Shown: one piece after another, positions 63,193 to 64,000 of the stretch
How positions within the stretch are numbered: the stretch's first letter is position 1
Layout of the letters: each line of letters starts with the position of its first letter
Assembly (NCBI GenBank): GCA_946481025.1
Contig: CAMLNA010000005.1
Coordinates: 1 to 64,000 of the forward strand
Length of the DNA stretch: 64,000 nt
DNA from: an uncultured Rivibacter sp.
GTDB taxonomy: Bacteria > Pseudomonadota > Gammaproteobacteria > Burkholderiales > Burkholderiaceae
Direction of reading: 5' to 3'
The notes under the pieces: generated by a model
What the model was told of the DNA's origin: nothing
The model's database searches: none
The model's input: only the letters and a program-made list of their open reading frames with translations
Made by a program: the position numbers and the translations under genes

Positions 63193-64000
63193 ATGTCCGT
63201 TCGTGCGATTTCCGCGGCTGACGCCGTTGCCCACCTCGACCAGTTCGACACCCTCATCGACGCGCGCTCGCCTGCCGAGTACGCCGAGGACCACCTGCCC
63301 GAAGCCCTGAACTGGCCTGTCCTGGACGACGACGAGCGTCGTGCCGTCGGCACCGAATACAAGCAGGTCTCGGCCCTGGAGGCGCGCAAGCGCGGCGCCG
63401 CGCTGGTGGCGCGCAACATCGCCGAGCACATCGAAACCCGAGTGATCGACAAGCCCAGGAACTGGCGGCCGCTGGTCTACTGCTGGCGCGGTGGTCAACG
63501 CTCCGGCACGCTGGCCTGGTTTCTCGGCCAGATCGGCTTTCGTACCCAGGTCGTCCAAGGTGGCTACAAGGCGTTTCGCCACCTCGTGATGGCGCAGTTG
63601 CAAGACCTGCCTGCCCGGCTCGACCTGCGCGTGATGTGCGGCAGGACGGGGAGCGGCAAGACCCGGCTGCTGCAGGCCCTGCGGGGTGCCGGCGCACAGG
63701 TGCTCGACCTCGAGGACTTGGCCTGCCATCGCGGCTCGGTGCTGGGTTCGGTGCCGGGCCGGCCGCAACCTTCGCAGAAGGCCTTCGACACCGCCGTATG
63801 GAATGAACTGCGCCGTTTCGACGCGGCCCGGCCGGTGTTCGTGGAAAGCGAGAGCAAGAAGATCGGCAGGCTCCAAGTGCCCGAAACACTGATCGAGCGC
63901 ATGCGCAGCACCAGCCGCTGCGTGCATGTCGAAATGCCGGACGAGGCGCGCCTGCAGCTGCTGCTCCAGGACTACGACTTTTTCGTGCGCGACGTGGAGC
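63193..64000 (+). CDS. mnmH: tRNA 2-selenouridine synthase, 5' part (cut by window end)
   Basis: Replaces 2-thiouridine with 2-selenouridine (or geranylated forms) at tRNA wobble position 34. The visible 269 residues hold an N-terminal rhodanese domain (FDTLIDARSPAEYAEDHLPEA) with the active Cys in VYCWRGGQRSGTLAW. A P-loop (CGRTGSGKTRLLQAL) and VLDLEDLACHRGSVLG follow, all standard for MnmH/SelU. The ATG 63193 gives MSVRAISAADAVAHL. The gene runs off the window; about 80-100 residues are probably missing. Confidence 0.92.
   Translation, partial: MSVRAISAADAVAHLDQFDTLIDARSPAEYAEDHLPEALNWPVLDDDERRAVGTEYKQVSALEARKRGAALVARNIAEHIETRVIDKPRNWRPLVYCWRGGQRSGTLAWFLGQIGFRTQVVQGGYKAFRHLVMAQLQDLPARLDLRVMCGRTGSGKTRLLQALRGAGAQVLDLEDLACHRGSVLGSVPGRPQPSQKAFDTAVWNELRRFDAARPVFVESESKKIGRLQVPETLIERMRSTSRCVHVEMPDEARLQLLLQDYDFFVRDVE

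Overview
The window is high-GC (roughly two thirds G+C) chromosomal DNA from a betaproteobacterium. Gene content and order point to the order Burkholderiales, most likely the Comamonadaceae / Rubrivivax-Leptothrix-Roseateles side. The main reasons are the rimP-nusA-infB-rbfA-truB-typA block, the dapC-dapD-pilT/U-dapE-prmB block, smc-zipA, a Glk-RpiR fusion regulator and a PEP-CTERM protein. I see no rRNA or tRNA gene, insertion sequence, prophage or CRISPR array. Almost every base belongs to a confident gene, and the longest gap is the 400-base glk/lamB intergenic region (16632-17031).

Layout. 1-5.4 kb: a partial gene, a methyltransferase, dusA, a lipase-like hydrolase, a small unknown gene, a 3-hydroxyisobutyryl-CoA hydrolase-like gene and a DMT transporter. 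5.5-13.8 kb: a minus-strand translation/transcription operon, rimP-nusA-infB-rbfA-truB-typA, with ATGA overlaps at rimP/nusA and truB/typA. Its leader holds two tandem terminator-like hairpins. 13.9-16.6 kb: fabI, a secreted SHOCT-domain protein and glucokinase. 17-29.3 kb: a complete maltodextrin island: maltoporin lamB, cytoplasmic GH13 alpha-glucosidase, malK, malE, malF, malG, a stand-alone pullulanase-associated-domain protein, a GH13 alpha-amylase lipoprotein and a Glk-RpiR fusion regulator. The amylase probably cuts polymer at the cell surface, LamB and MalEFGK import the oligosaccharides, the alpha-glucosidase releases glucose, and Glk phosphorylates it. The glucokinase half of the fusion has lost its catalytic Asp and looks like a sugar sensor. 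TGTAG/CTAC inverted boxes lie upstream of glk, lamB and the fusion gene.

29.4-37.7 kb: a solitary HipA-family kinase (YjjJ type), an inducible-type basic amino acid decarboxylase, an NfeD/stomatin pair, DUF2237, peptide deformylase, a VOC protein and a chemoreceptor with a FliA-like promoter. 37.7-48.9 kb: ligA, then gor, a HAF-repeat PEP-CTERM protein and a BNR-repeat lipoprotein lying between ligA and zipA-smc. 49-57.5 kb: queF, a SET-domain protein, DUF72, the dapC-dapD-pilT/U-dapE-prmB operon and a PLP sulfhydrylase-family enzyme. 57.5-64 kb: an ABC-F ATPase, the peroxide-sensing ohrR-ohr operon with a clear operator, asparaginase divergent from lexA with two LexA boxes, an HhH protein coupled to lexA, a small unknown gene and the 5' part of mnmH, cut by the window end.

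The observations most worth following are the apparently catalytically dead glucokinase-HexR regulator and its operators, the hairpins in the lamB leader and malE-malF gap, the tandem attenuator-like structures before rimP, and the predicted leaderless ohrR mRNA.
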